In this document: positions 1 through 7,482 of the stretch, one piece after another
Layout: every line of letters starts with the position of its first letter
Position numbering within the stretch: position 1 is the first letter of the stretch
Source of the DNA: Alphaproteobacteria bacterium
GTDB lineage: Bacteria > Pseudomonadota > Alphaproteobacteria > Caulobacterales > Hyphomonadaceae
Reading direction: 5' to 3'
DNA length: 35,271 nucleotides
Assembly: GCA_018827375.1 (NCBI GenBank)
Contig: JAHJYW010000004.1
Location: forward strand, 1 to 35,271
The notes under the pieces: generated by a model
What the model was told of the DNA's origin: nothing
The model's input: the letters and a program-made list of their open reading frames with translations, nothing else
Databases searched by the model: none
Position numbers and translations under genes: made by a program

Positions 1-1
1 T

Positions 2-895
2 GCCATGCGCGACGCTGGCATCGGCTACGCAGACCTCGACGGTGTCGCCGCCACGTCTGGCCCCGGCCTGATCGGCGGCGTGCTGGTGGGCATGATGACT
101 GGCAAGGCCATTGCGCAGGCCGCGGGCAAGCCCTTCATCGCGGTGAACCATCTGGAAGGCCACGCGCTGAGCCCCCGGCTCGGCGGCGATTGCGCGTTTC
201 CTTACCTCCTGCTGCTCGTCTCCGGCGGGCATTGCCAGTTTCTCGAAGTGCGCGGGCTTGGACAGTACAAGCGGCTTGGCTCGACCATCGACGATGCCGT
301 GGGCGAGGCGTTCGACAAGACGGCGAAACTGCTCGGCCTTGGCTTTCCCGGCGGGCCTGCGGTGGAGCGGCTCGCGAAGACCGGCAATCCCAAGGCCTTT
401 GACTTCCCCCGCCCGCTGATGAACCGGCCCGGCCTCGACATGAGTTTTGCGGGGCTGAAAACAGCCGTCGCCCGCGCCGCCGCCGAAGCACCGCTGACGG
501 AGAAACGCCTCGCAGACCTCTGCGCCAGCTTCCAGGCAGCCGTTTGCGACGTGCTGGCCGGCAAGGCGCGCCGGGCACTTGAGGGGTTTGATCCGGGTGA
601 AGGGGAAACTCTTCGCTTCGTCGTGGCGGGAGGCGTGGCCTCAAACCAAGCTATTCGCAAGGCGCTCGAAGCGGTAGCGGCGGCGTTTGGCGGGGGGCTT
701 TTCGCACCACCCCTGCGGCATTGTACGGATAATGCCGCAATGATCGCCCTTGTCGGAGCCGAGCGGATGGCCGCTGGCGAGATCCTGGGGATCGGAGACC
801 TTGGCGCGGGGGCGAGACCCCGGTGGCCGCTGGATGAAGCGTCTGCGACGCTCGATCCGGCTTATGCCACGGGGCTCAAGGGCGCCAAGGCCTGA
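2..895 (+). CDS. tsaD: tRNA N6-adenosine threonylcarbamoyltransferase TsaD, 5' end missing
   Basis: TsaD transfers the threonylcarbamoyl group to A37 of ANN-decoding tRNAs, working in the cytoplasm with TsaB and TsaE. The reading frame is open to the left edge, so roughly the first 65 residues are outside the window (judged against the E. coli protein). Visible family marks, numbered from the Met at base 5, are the early SGPGLIGG stretch, the metal-binding pair H49 and H53 in NHLEGH, VSGGHCQ, the GGVASNQ nucleotide loop and CTDNAAMIA near the C-terminus. The ATG at base 5 is internal, not the true start. The stop lies in a 12-bp palindrome. In many alphaproteobacteria gpsA and a YciI gene follow; here gpsA is absent and a YciI gene lies about 1 kb on. 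Confidence 0.96.
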   Translation, partial: AMRDAGIGYADLDGVAATSGPGLIGGVLVGMMTGKAIAQAAGKPFIAVNHLEGHALSPRLGGDCAFPYLLLLVSGGHCQFLEVRGLGQYKRLGSTIDDAVGEAFDKTAKLLGLGFPGGPAVERLAKTGNPKAFDFPRPLMNRPGLDMSFAGLKTAVARAAAEAPLTEKRLADLCASFQAAVCDVLAGKARRALEGFDPGEGETLRFVVAGGVASNQAIRKALEAVAAAFGGGLFAPPLRHCTDNAAMIALVGAERMAAGEILGIGDLGAGARPRWPLDEASATLDPAYATGLKGAKA

Positions 896-905
896 TCAGG
901 CACCA

Positions 906-1031
906 CTACACTGCAAATTCAGCAAGGGCGAACGTGGCAGCCAGGACGGCAGCGGCGAACGGAACAGCTGCAAGCAGCGCGTAGAGGGATTGGCGGGCTT
1001 CTGTTTTCGAGAGGGTCATTGGATCGCTCAT
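906..1031 (-). CDS. Possible small single-pass membrane protein (41 aa)
   Basis: I do not recognise a family. The ORF begins MSDPMTLSKTEARQ and then has one hydrophobic segment (about residues 16-38, rich in Ala, Leu, Phe, Val), so it would be a small single-pass membrane protein. A longer reading from base 1106 adds 25 unconvincing residues, so the ATG at 1031 is preferred. No clear Shine-Dalgarno sequence precedes it. It lies downstream of and in the same direction as the TetR gene (about 100 bases apart) and converges on tsaD. It could be a chance ORF; its composition is the only support. Confidence 0.4.
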   Translation of the reverse strand: MSDPMTLSKTEARQSLYALLAAVPFAAAVLAATFALAEFAV

Positions 1032-1135
1032 TGAGGGTCTTTTGGAAGGCACCATAGTCTTCCATGATCCTGATATAGCAGGTCCTGAAAAATAATCAAT
1101 GAACAAATTCGATTTTATTCAGCGTTTAGGATTTG

Positions 1136-1741
1136 TTATCTATCCGGCGTGCTGGCGCCACAGGAAAGCGCGGCCAAAAGAAGGTCCAGAACGCCGACCA
1201 GTTCACGTTCCAGTTTCGGCAGGGACAGGGCGGAAAAGAGCTGAGGGAAACGGAATTTCATCAGCGCGGCCTGCATGTATTCGGCTGTTTCCTCCGGCCG
1301 GTCGAGCGGCCGGAATTCGCCCGTATGGGCACCGTCATTCAGGATCTGCACCAGATAGACGCGCTCCTGGGCCAGTTGCTCATTGAAATAAAGCGGGCGT
1401 TCCTGCTTCAGGACACTGGCAACTTCTAGAATTTTCGCATCTTCTTCAATCGCCTTGAACGTTCGCTCGAGGCTCATCTCGAAGAATTCCCTTACCCGCG
1501 CCGAGGCAGAGGTCTTCTTGCGGGCGATGGCGGCATAGTCCTCGAAAACCTTGGCGTTGAACTTGCGCGCCATGGCTTCGGCAATATCGATCTTTGAGGC
1601 AAAGAAGCGATAGATATTGCCGGCAGACATGCTGCAGTCGCGGGCAATTTCCGACATGGTCGTCTTGCCATAGCCATAGTGATGGATGCGCTCCATGGCG
1701 GCTTCGAGGATTTGCTGGCGGGTATCTGTCGTGTCATTCAT
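1136..1741 (-). CDS. TetR/AcrR family transcriptional regulator
   Basis: A 201-residue cytoplasmic DNA-binding repressor of usual TetR length. The N-terminal helix-turn-helix is clear: the ILEAAMERIHHYGYGKTTM segment (about residues 10-29) leads into SEIARDCSMSAGNIYRFFASK (about 30-50), the typical third-helix region ending in the aromatic-Phe-x-x-Lys signature. The remainder is helical and ligand-binding, and not informative about the ligand. It is divergent from the YciI-GST pair, and an imperfect palindrome lies in the shared spacer, so autoregulation plus control of that pair is the simplest inference. The start ATG at 1741 gives the standard N-terminus. Confidence 0.93.
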   Translation of the reverse strand: MNDTTDTRQQILEAAMERIHHYGYGKTTMSEIARDCSMSAGNIYRFFASKIDIAEAMARKFNAKVFEDYAAIARKKTSASARVREFFEMSLERTFKAIEEDAKILEVASVLKQERPLYFNEQLAQERVYLVQILNDGAHTGEFRPLDRPEETAEYMQAALMKFRFPQLFSALSLPKLERELVGVLDLLLAALSCGASTPDR

Positions 1742-1763
1742 GCGAAAACCATACTATCAATTC

Positions 1764-1787
1764 CTGAAGGATCAATGATTCATTCAG
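1764..1787. promoter_or_regulatory. Candidate TetR operator
   Basis: A near-symmetric element in the 139-base tetR/yciI spacer: outer arms CTGAA (1764-1768) and TTCAG (1783-1787) flank the inner ATCAATGAT palindrome (1771-1779), with two or three unmatched bases on each side. It sits 23-46 bases upstream of the tetR start. Size and position fit a TetR-type operator; binding is inferred only. Confidence 0.4.
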
Positions 1788-1880
1788 CGCATATTCGTTC
1801 AAACGCAGTGAGAGTAGGCAGCTTGCGCCCAGTATGCCATAGGCGTTGCGACACTCAAACCAGCCTCCGGAGAGCCCATC

Positions 1881-2180
1881 ATGCCGCTGTTTTGCCTTCA
1901 CTGCCTCGACAAGAAAGACGGCGGCGCCGCCCTGCGCGCCCAGACACGTACGGCCCACCTGGAATGGGTTGTCAGCAATGGCGCGGCGGTGCGCATGGCC
2001 GGGCCCCTGCTGGCTGATGACGGAGAAAGCATGATTGGCTCGATCTTCCTGCTTCAGGCTGACAGCCTCGACGCAGCGAAAGCCTTCTCCGCGGCAGATC
2101 CCTATTCCAAGGCCGGCGTGTTTGGCGAGGTCCGCATCGATGAGGTCCGCTGGGCCATTGGCGAAGGCAAGCCTGCATGA
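1881..2180 (+). CDS. YciI-like protein
   Basis: A 99-residue protein of the YCII family, small dimeric alpha-beta barrels whose enzymatic role is mostly unknown. The N-terminus (MPLFCLHCLDKKDG), the RTAHLEWV helix with the conserved His, the GPLLADDGESMIGS strand-turn and the DPYSKAGVF stretch follow the family pattern. A GGAGAG ribosome site stands about 9 bases before the ATG at 1881. Its stop overlaps the start of the GST gene by four bases (ATGA), so the two are translationally coupled. The pair is divergent from the TetR gene. The substrate is unknown; coupling to a GST suggests electrophile handling, which is inference. Confidence 0.88.
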   Translation: MPLFCLHCLDKKDGGAALRAQTRTAHLEWVVSNGAAVRMAGPLLADDGESMIGSIFLLQADSLDAAKAFSAADPYSKAGVFGEVRIDEVRWAIGEGKPA

Positions 2181-2857
2181 GACAGCTGATCCTCGGCAAT
2201 CTCAATTATTCCAGCTGGTCGATCCGGCCGCTTCTCGTCGCCCGCCATGTCGGCCTACCGGTGAAAGAAATCATCGTGCCGCTCGACTTCCCGGACACGA
2301 CGGCGAAGCTCAAAGAGATCAGCCCGACGGCCAAGGTCCCGCTTCTGCTCTGGGAGGGACAGGCGATCTGGGAAAGCCTCGCCATCACCGAATGGATCGC
2401 GGAATGGGCCGGGCCCGGAAAGGTCTGGCCGGAAGACGCCGCCGCTCGCGCCGTGGCCCGCGCTGCAGCGTCTGAAATGCATGCCGGCTTCCCGGCCCTG
2501 CGCAACGATTGCCCGATGGATATTCGCAGCCGCGCAGCGACGCCCGAAATGACGCCGGCACTGGCCAAGGATATTGCCCGCGTCGATGCGCTCTGGTGCG
2601 AGCTGCGCATGCGGTTTGGCGAGGATGGCCCCTTCCTGTTCGGCCAGTGGAGCGCAGCCGATGCCTTCTACGCACCCGTCGTCACGCGCTTTCGCACCTA
2701 TGGCCTGCCGCTCAGCCCTGCCGCTCAGGCCTATGCCGACGCCGTGCTCGCCGACGCGAAGTTCCTGACGCTGGAAGATCAGGCCAAGGCCGAGCCCTGG
2801 TGGATCAAGTATGGCCCCGATGGCCGTTCAAGCGGGTCGCTCAAGCCGGAGGTGTGA
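2177..2857 (+). CDS. Glutathione S-transferase family protein
   Basis: A 226-residue soluble GST-fold protein: an N-terminal thioredoxin-like domain (about 1-80) and an all-helical C-terminal domain. The motif NYSSWSIRPLL at residues 10-20 is typical of bacterial GSTs of this group, with Ser as the likely glutathione-activating residue. KVPLLLWEGQAIWESLAI carries the cis-Pro and the Glu-Ser pair that hold glutathione. The gene starts inside the stop of yciI and ends in a 17-base convergent overlap with the sulfotransferase gene. The physiological substrate cannot be read from sequence. Confidence 0.92.
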   Translation: MRQLILGNLNYSSWSIRPLLVARHVGLPVKEIIVPLDFPDTTAKLKEISPTAKVPLLLWEGQAIWESLAITEWIAEWAGPGKVWPEDAAARAVARAAASEMHAGFPALRNDCPMDIRSRAATPEMTPALAKDIARVDALWCELRMRFGEDGPFLFGQWSAADAFYAPVVTRFRTYGLPLSPAAQAYADAVLADAKFLTLEDQAKAEPWWIKYGPDGRSSGSLKPEV

Positions 2858-3665
2858 GCAGGTCGTAGCCGAGATCGTGCCGGAACAGGGTGCGCACCTG
2901 TTTGCGGTAAAGGTCCATGGCCGGGCCGGTGAACAGTTCTTCCAGTGAGGTCTTGCGGTTCTGCAACACATTCGGCTCGGCTTCCGGGTCGGTATGCTTG
3001 GCCATTTCTTCCTTGGTGCCAGCCGCCAGCGCCGCATCGATCGCGTCTGGCGCCAGCTCCAGAGACCAGTGCTCGGCCACCGCTTCGAGCACGGCGCGGG
3101 CATCCTTGAGCGTGTCCTCATAGTGCACATTGAGGATGAGGCCGGGCGCGTCATGACGCACATCGCCCCAGCGGTTCCAGAAACGAGCCAGCCAGTAGAT
3201 GTCGCAACGATACTGTTTTCCGGCCGGGTCGCCTTCCAGATAGGTCATCCAGTCGACCTGAATGTCATATTCCCATTTGGCATGGTGGCTGGCGAGAATG
3301 GCCATCGGGTGCCGCACGGCCAGCACATAAGGCGGCAGGCTGGCGAGGCGTCGCGCCCAGCCCCAGTCGGCCAGCCTGTGCGGAATCGTATGGCTGAACG
3401 CAAGCCGCGGGATCTGCGGGAAGGTCGGCTTGTCCTTCGGCCAGCCGATATAGGGCCGCACCGCGTTCTCGGAGAAATATTTCGGGCGTTCGATGCCGTG
3501 CGTATCCGCAATCGCAATGGCCAGCATATATTTCAGCCAGTGCGTGCCGGAATTCTTGGACGTCACCAGCATGCCGTCAAAGGCGCCGTGACGGAGAACG
3601 GAATAATTGTGCCAATTGTCATTGCGGACACGGGCGCGATAGGCGGCAGGCAGGTTCTGGCTCAT
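2841..3665 (-). CDS. Sulfotransferase-domain protein
   Basis: A 274-residue protein of the PAPS-dependent sulfotransferase superfamily, which moves sulfate from PAPS to a hydroxyl or amine. The 5'-phosphosulfate loop is TSKNSGTHWLK (35-45) and the 3'-phosphate-binding segment is VRHPMAILAS (117-126), with R118 and S126 at the expected eight-residue spacing. The loop differs from the textbook PKSGTTW: Lys is moved one place to K37 and N38 takes its usual slot. No signal peptide is seen, so it is probably cytoplasmic. It follows the TerB-like gene by 48 bases on the same strand and overlaps the GST gene tail to tail by 17 bases. The acceptor is unknown. Confidence 0.83.
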   Translation of the reverse strand: MSQNLPAAYRARVRNDNWHNYSVLRHGAFDGMLVTSKNSGTHWLKYMLAIAIADTHGIERPKYFSENAVRPYIGWPKDKPTFPQIPRLAFSHTIPHRLADWGWARRLASLPPYVLAVRHPMAILASHHAKWEYDIQVDWMTYLEGDPAGKQYRCDIYWLARFWNRWGDVRHDAPGLILNVHYEDTLKDARAVLEAVAEHWSLELAPDAIDAALAAGTKEEMAKHTDPEAEPNVLQNRKTSLEELFTGPAMDLYRKQVRTLFRHDLGYDLLTPPA

Positions 3666-3713
3666 CTTTTTGCCCCTACAACCGTGTCAGGCATCGCGCA
3701 ACTGACAGGCTGG

Positions 3714-4253
3714 TCATGTCCTGAGGCCAGCCTTGTCCCGGAACACCTGAAGCAGCGAAAGCTGGTCGCGGGTGGGCGCACCCTCGGCTTCGGAGACGGC
3801 CACCAGCATTGAGTCCAGATCAACCACTTCCTTGGGACCGAGATACTTGTCGGCCATGATCATGTGGCTCAACCGGCGCATCGTCTCCTGCGGCAGCGGC
3901 GCCTTGTTGGTCACCCAGGCCGCGTGCGCGACCAGTTCATGGGCATCGTCCAGCTCGAAACTGAAATGGCGGATGATCTCCTCCGAGATCACATCGCTCT
4001 GGCGATCGGTCAGCGGTCCGCCCCGCGCTCGCGCCACTTCCATCATCATGATCGCAGCCGCTTCGCGCGGGTCGTCAATCAGGTCCAGGCCATTCCGGCC
4101 GGCGCGATACTTGAAGGTAAGGCGCCGGGGCAGATTGGCCGCCGTGCGCGCCATATCGGCCGCCTCACGTGCGCCTTCACGCGCCATGCGCAGGCGCCAT
4201 GACCAAACCGCGACGCCTACAAGAAAGGCGAGAATGCCAAGAAGTATCTGCAT
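3714..4253 (-). CDS. Membrane-anchored TerB-like protein
   Basis: A 179-residue protein from the ATG at 4253 (MQILLGILAF). It has one N-terminal transmembrane helix (about residues 2-18), a short basic linker, and a helical cytoplasmic domain (about 58-175) resembling TerB-like metal-binding bundles. The acidic stretch ISEEIIRHFSFELDDAHE and the later ADKYLGPKEVVDLD fit that fold, but the resemblance is modest. An upstream in-frame ATG at 4289 would add 12 residues encoded by what looks like the terminator of the PQQ-dehydrogenase gene, so it is not preferred. The chosen ATG has no visible ribosome site; leaderless initiation is possible. Function unknown. Confidence 0.72.
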   Translation of the reverse strand: MQILLGILAFLVGVAVWSWRLRMAREGAREAADMARTAANLPRRLTFKYRAGRNGLDLIDDPREAAAIMMMEVARARGGPLTDRQSDVISEEIIRHFSFELDDAHELVAHAAWVTNKAPLPQETMRRLSHMIMADKYLGPKEVVDLDSMLVAVSEAEGAPTRDQLSLLQVFRDKAGLRT

Positions 4254-4254
4254 C

Positions 4255-4286
4255 AAAAAAGTGTAGCGCGCCCCAGAGGGACGCGC
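4255..4286 (-). terminator. Rho-independent terminator of the PQQ dehydrogenase gene
   Basis: On the minus strand a 9-bp GC-rich stem with one G-U pair (arms 4278-4286 and 4266-4274, loop of three bases) is followed, after five bases, by six T residues (4260-4255). It lies 26 bases past the stop of the PQQ dehydrogenase and ends directly at the start codon of the next gene. Confidence 0.7.
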
Positions 4287-4311
4287 CACATCATTCAGCC
4301 TGCTTCAGAGA

Positions 4312-6462
4312 CTATTGGCCGTCGTCTGTCGTGTCCGCAGACGCATGGGCCTGCGCGAGAACATAGGCGCGAATGGCCTCGGACTCTTCCGCCGTCACGA
4401 ATTCGGCGAAGGAGACCATGCCATTGGCCGCAAGGTTGCCATCGATGACGACGCCCTTCCATGCTTCAGGATTGCCCGTGATCGCCGACCAGCGGAGGTC
4501 TGGCAGCACGCCGGAACTGGCCGCTAGGGCACCATGGCACACCATGCAATTGCGCGAGAAGGCAACGGCGCCATCGGCAATCATCGTTTCATCGCCGAAG
4601 GATTCGGCTTTGGGCGTGCGGTCGATCGGCAGAAGCTCCGAGTCGGCGATTGTGCCGGTGCCACCAATCTTGAACGTGACCACCTTGCCCACTGACGATG
4701 GCACAGCCTCATCATAGGCATAGCCGGCCGTCAGGGCGAAGGCACTGCCCCAGCCGGTTGTGATGGTCACATATTGCTCGCCGTCAATCTCATAGGTGCC
4801 AGGACCGGATGCGGCGCCGGACTTGACGTTCTGGCTCCACAATTTCTCGCCGGTGGTGGCATTATAGGCCACGAATTCGCCGTTCAGCTTGCCCTGGAAA
4901 ACCAGGTTACCTGCCGTGGCCAGAACGCCGCCATTCCAGGCATTGTCATGGTCGACCGTCCAGCGCGGCTCGTTCTTGATCGGGTCCCACGCAATGAGGT
5001 GGCCCTTGAGCGTCGAGCGCAGGAATTTCACGACATCCGGCGGCGCAATGGGCGGGATGCCGGACGAGAAGTCAGCGCCGGTATTCCAGCCAGTCGCCTT
5101 GGACGCAAAGCGCGGGTCCTCGACATAGGCCTGCGGGATTTCCTGAGCCGGGATATAGGCCAGTTTCGTGTCCGGGCTGTAGGCCATCGGCTGCCAGTTA
5201 TGTGCGCCAAGCGGGCCGGGCAGCTGCTGGTGAGGCGTCTTGCCATAGCGGGCCGCTGCCACTTCGATCGGACGGCCGTTCTCGTCGAGACCGGTCGCCC
5301 AGTTCATCGCGCCGTAGGCCTTGCCGGACAGGAACTCGCCCGTTGCCGCATCAAGCACATAGAAGAAGCCGTTCTTGGGGGCCTGCATGGCGACGCGGCG
5401 CGGGGCCCCGTTTTCGCCCAATGGCAGGTCAGCGAGGATGATCGACTGCGTCGCCGTATAGTCCCAGTTGTCGCCGGGCGTGGTCTGGAAGTGCCACTTG
5501 TATTCGCCCGTATTGGCATCAACCGCCACGATGGACGAGAGGAACAGGTTGTCGCCACCCGACGGGTCGCGGAAGGTGCGGTTCCACGGCGAGCCGTTGC
5601 CGACGCCGAAAATCACCTGGTCGTTCACGGTATCATAGACGATCGAATCCCAGACCGTGCCGCCACCGCCATCTGTGACCCACGCGCCATCATCACCCCA
5701 TGTGACATTGCCCACGGTCTCGAAGGCCTTGTCGGAGGCTTCGCGGTCAGGCTGTTTCTGCGGGTTCGGAGCCGTGTAGAAGCGCCAGAGCTTCTTGCCG
5801 GTCTCTGCGTCATAGGCGGTGAGATAGCCGCGCACGCCCAGTTCGGCGCCGCCATTGCCGATCAGCACCTTGCCATTCACCACACGCGGCGCGCCGGTAA
5901 TCGTGTAGGGCTTGGCCTGGTCCACGGTGACCGTGCTCCAGACCTTTGCGCCCGTCTTGGCGTCGAGCGCATCCAGCCGGCCGTCAATGACGCCGACATA
6001 GACCTTGCCCTTATAGACCGCGACACCGCGGTTCACGACATCGCAGCAAGCCTTGACGCCCACGGCGCGGTCAACATCGGGGTCATAGGTCCACAGCGAC
6101 TCGCCTGTCTTGGCATCGAGCGCATAGACCACTGACCAGGCCGAGGTCACGTACATCACGCCGTCAACCACGATAGGCGTCGCCTCAACACCGCGATTGG
6201 TATCGAGATCATGCGTCCATGCCACCCCAAGCTGGCCGACATTGCCTGTCGTCACGCCCGTAAGTGTCGAGTAGCGCTGCTCGTCATAGGTACCGCCGTA
6301 TGTCAGCCATTCGGCGCCGCCGCTGGCCGTTTCAATGCGATTCGTGTCGACATCCGCGAAGGGCGCTTCAACTTCCGGGGCTTTCGCCTCTTCCTTCGGT
6401 GCGCAGCCTGCGAGCAGGGCCAGCGCGCTGCCTGCCATGATAAATGAACGCCAATGTCTCAT
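4312..6462 (-). CDS. Lipoprotein PQQ-dependent alcohol dehydrogenase with C-terminal cytochrome c domain
   Basis: A 716-residue quinohaemoprotein. It would oxidise alcohols or aldehydes in the periplasm with PQQ and pass electrons to its own haem. Residues 1-20 are a lipoprotein signal (LLAGC, lipidated C20). About 45-600 form the eight-bladed propeller with repeated AxDAxTGxxxW units. The vicinal cysteines C139-C140 that cover PQQ are present. The catalytic Asp is D334 in NWDYTATQ; residue 336 is Thr, not the Asp of lanthanide (DYD) enzymes, so calcium use is expected. The haem c site is C639-MV-C642-H643, with M682 as likely axial ligand. Total length matches type II enzymes. No PQQ synthesis genes are nearby. 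Confidence 0.93.
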   Translation of the reverse strand: MRHWRSFIMAGSALALLAGCAPKEEAKAPEVEAPFADVDTNRIETASGGAEWLTYGGTYDEQRYSTLTGVTTGNVGQLGVAWTHDLDTNRGVEATPIVVDGVMYVTSAWSVVYALDAKTGESLWTYDPDVDRAVGVKACCDVVNRGVAVYKGKVYVGVIDGRLDALDAKTGAKVWSTVTVDQAKPYTITGAPRVVNGKVLIGNGGAELGVRGYLTAYDAETGKKLWRFYTAPNPQKQPDREASDKAFETVGNVTWGDDGAWVTDGGGGTVWDSIVYDTVNDQVIFGVGNGSPWNRTFRDPSGGDNLFLSSIVAVDANTGEYKWHFQTTPGDNWDYTATQSIILADLPLGENGAPRRVAMQAPKNGFFYVLDAATGEFLSGKAYGAMNWATGLDENGRPIEVAAARYGKTPHQQLPGPLGAHNWQPMAYSPDTKLAYIPAQEIPQAYVEDPRFASKATGWNTGADFSSGIPPIAPPDVVKFLRSTLKGHLIAWDPIKNEPRWTVDHDNAWNGGVLATAGNLVFQGKLNGEFVAYNATTGEKLWSQNVKSGAASGPGTYEIDGEQYVTITTGWGSAFALTAGYAYDEAVPSSVGKVVTFKIGGTGTIADSELLPIDRTPKAESFGDETMIADGAVAFSRNCMVCHGALAASSGVLPDLRWSAITGNPEAWKGVVIDGNLAANGMVSFAEFVTAEESEAIRAYVLAQAHASADTTDDGQ

Positions 6463-6491
6463 GGCCGTGTCTCTCCCCTGGTTGGATTGTG

Positions 6492-6516
6492 TCGCGGTCT
6501 TGCGCCGCGATTTTTT
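6492..6516 (+). terminator. Hairpin with T-run, plus-strand sense, in the PQQ dehydrogenase leader
   Basis: Arms TCGCGG (6492-6497) and CCGCGA (6505-6510) with a seven-base loop are followed by six T (6511-6516), the form of an intrinsic terminator for rightward transcription. No plus-strand gene precedes it; it lies 30-54 bases upstream of the leftward PQQ dehydrogenase start. It may block antisense transcription or be accidental. Confidence 0.3.
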
Positions 6517-6570
6517 GATCAGAGGGGTATGCTAATACGACATTGGCATTTGTCGAGGCGTTTCGCTGGG

Positions 6571-7482
6571 TCAGCTGCCTGCGAGCGTTCCGGCCCGATC
6601 CGTCACGCCGCTCTGCGATGTGAGATCCGCCTGAGCGGCATCAATTGCCGCAGCAATGGCGTCCCGCCACGCCGCAAGATCAGCTGCCTGCGCCGCACTA
6701 TCCGGGAAGTTCACCGAGCGCGAGGCATTGACCACACCGCCTTCCAGATGATTTCCGCGCCGGACAAAACCTGCCAGCGCATCCGCCGCGCCGCCGCCCT
6801 GCGCGCCATAACCGGGGACAAGCATAAGGCAGGAAGGCGCCAGTGCCCGCAATAGGCGCGCTTCATCCGGACCCGTCGCACCGGCCACGAGCATCAGGCT
6901 GGACCAGCCGGACGCGCCTGTCAGGCGCTTGATCGCAGGCTGAAGCGCCTCGACAACGCGGGCATAAAGCGGCGCGCCGCCCATGTCCTGCGTCTGGAAA
7001 TCGGCCGAACCGGGATTGGACGTGCGGGCCAGCACGACGACGCCCTTGCCGTTCGCTTCCGCCGCCACGAGAAAAGGCTCCAGCGTGTCCATGCCCATAT
7101 AGGGATTCACCGTGACGGCATCCGAGGCAAACGGTGCATGCTTGCCGAGATAGGCCTGCGCATAGCCCTCCGCCGTCGAACCGATATCGCCGCGCTTTGC
7201 ATCGGCAATCACGATCAGTCCTGCCGCCGTGGCCGCGTCACAGACGCGCTGCAAGGCGCGCATGCCGTCCGGGCCGAGCCGTTCGAACAGGCCGACCTGT
7301 GGTTTGATCACGCCAGCCCGTCCGGCGACCTGTTCAACAATCTCTTCGCCCCAGCTGGCAAGGCCTTCGGGCGTATCACCGCCGAACAGGGCGGGCACGC
7401 GGCCGGGATGCGGATCAATCCCGACGCAAAGGGGCCCGAGGGCCCGGGTTGCGGCGACGAGGCGGCTGGCAAAATCAGTCAT
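6571..7482 (-). CDS. pyrF: Orotidine 5'-phosphate decarboxylase, type 2
   Basis: A 303-residue enzyme that decarboxylates OMP to UMP, the last step of de novo pyrimidine synthesis, in the cytoplasm. The catalytic D-x-K-x-x-D signature is D94, K96, D99 within DAKRGDIGST. Other landmarks are CVGIDPHPGRVP near the N-terminus, KPQVGLFE, NPYMGMD, VLARTSNPGS and the phosphate-binding VPGYGAQGGG. Length and motif spacing indicate the longer type 2 form rather than the 230-residue type 1. The ATG at 7482 forms an ATGA overlap with the stop of the upstream protease gene and has AGGTG before it, so it is chosen over the ATG at 7497. It appears to be the third gene of an operon with DUF350 and protease genes. 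Confidence 0.95.
   Translation of the reverse strand: MTDFASRLVAATRALGPLCVGIDPHPGRVPALFGGDTPEGLASWGEEIVEQVAGRAGVIKPQVGLFERLGPDGMRALQRVCDAATAAGLIVIADAKRGDIGSTAEGYAQAYLGKHAPFASDAVTVNPYMGMDTLEPFLVAAEANGKGVVVLARTSNPGSADFQTQDMGGAPLYARVVEALQPAIKRLTGASGWSSLMLVAGATGPDEARLLRALAPSCLMLVPGYGAQGGGAADALAGFVRRGNHLEGGVVNASRSVNFPDSAAQAADLAAWRDAIAAAIDAAQADLTSQSGVTDRAGTLAGS

Noticed and set aside
890..901. Perfect 12-bp palindrome GCCTGATCAGGC at the tsaD stop.
   Set aside because: No T-run follows on either strand and part is coding, so it is not supported as a terminator.
2994..3812. A 272-codon plus-strand frame.
   Set aside because: It is antisense to the sulfotransferase gene and has no recognisable domain.
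4774..6135. A 453-codon open frame on the plus strand.
   Set aside because: It lies fully antisense to the PQQ dehydrogenase, which has complete family motifs; long antisense frames are common at this GC content.
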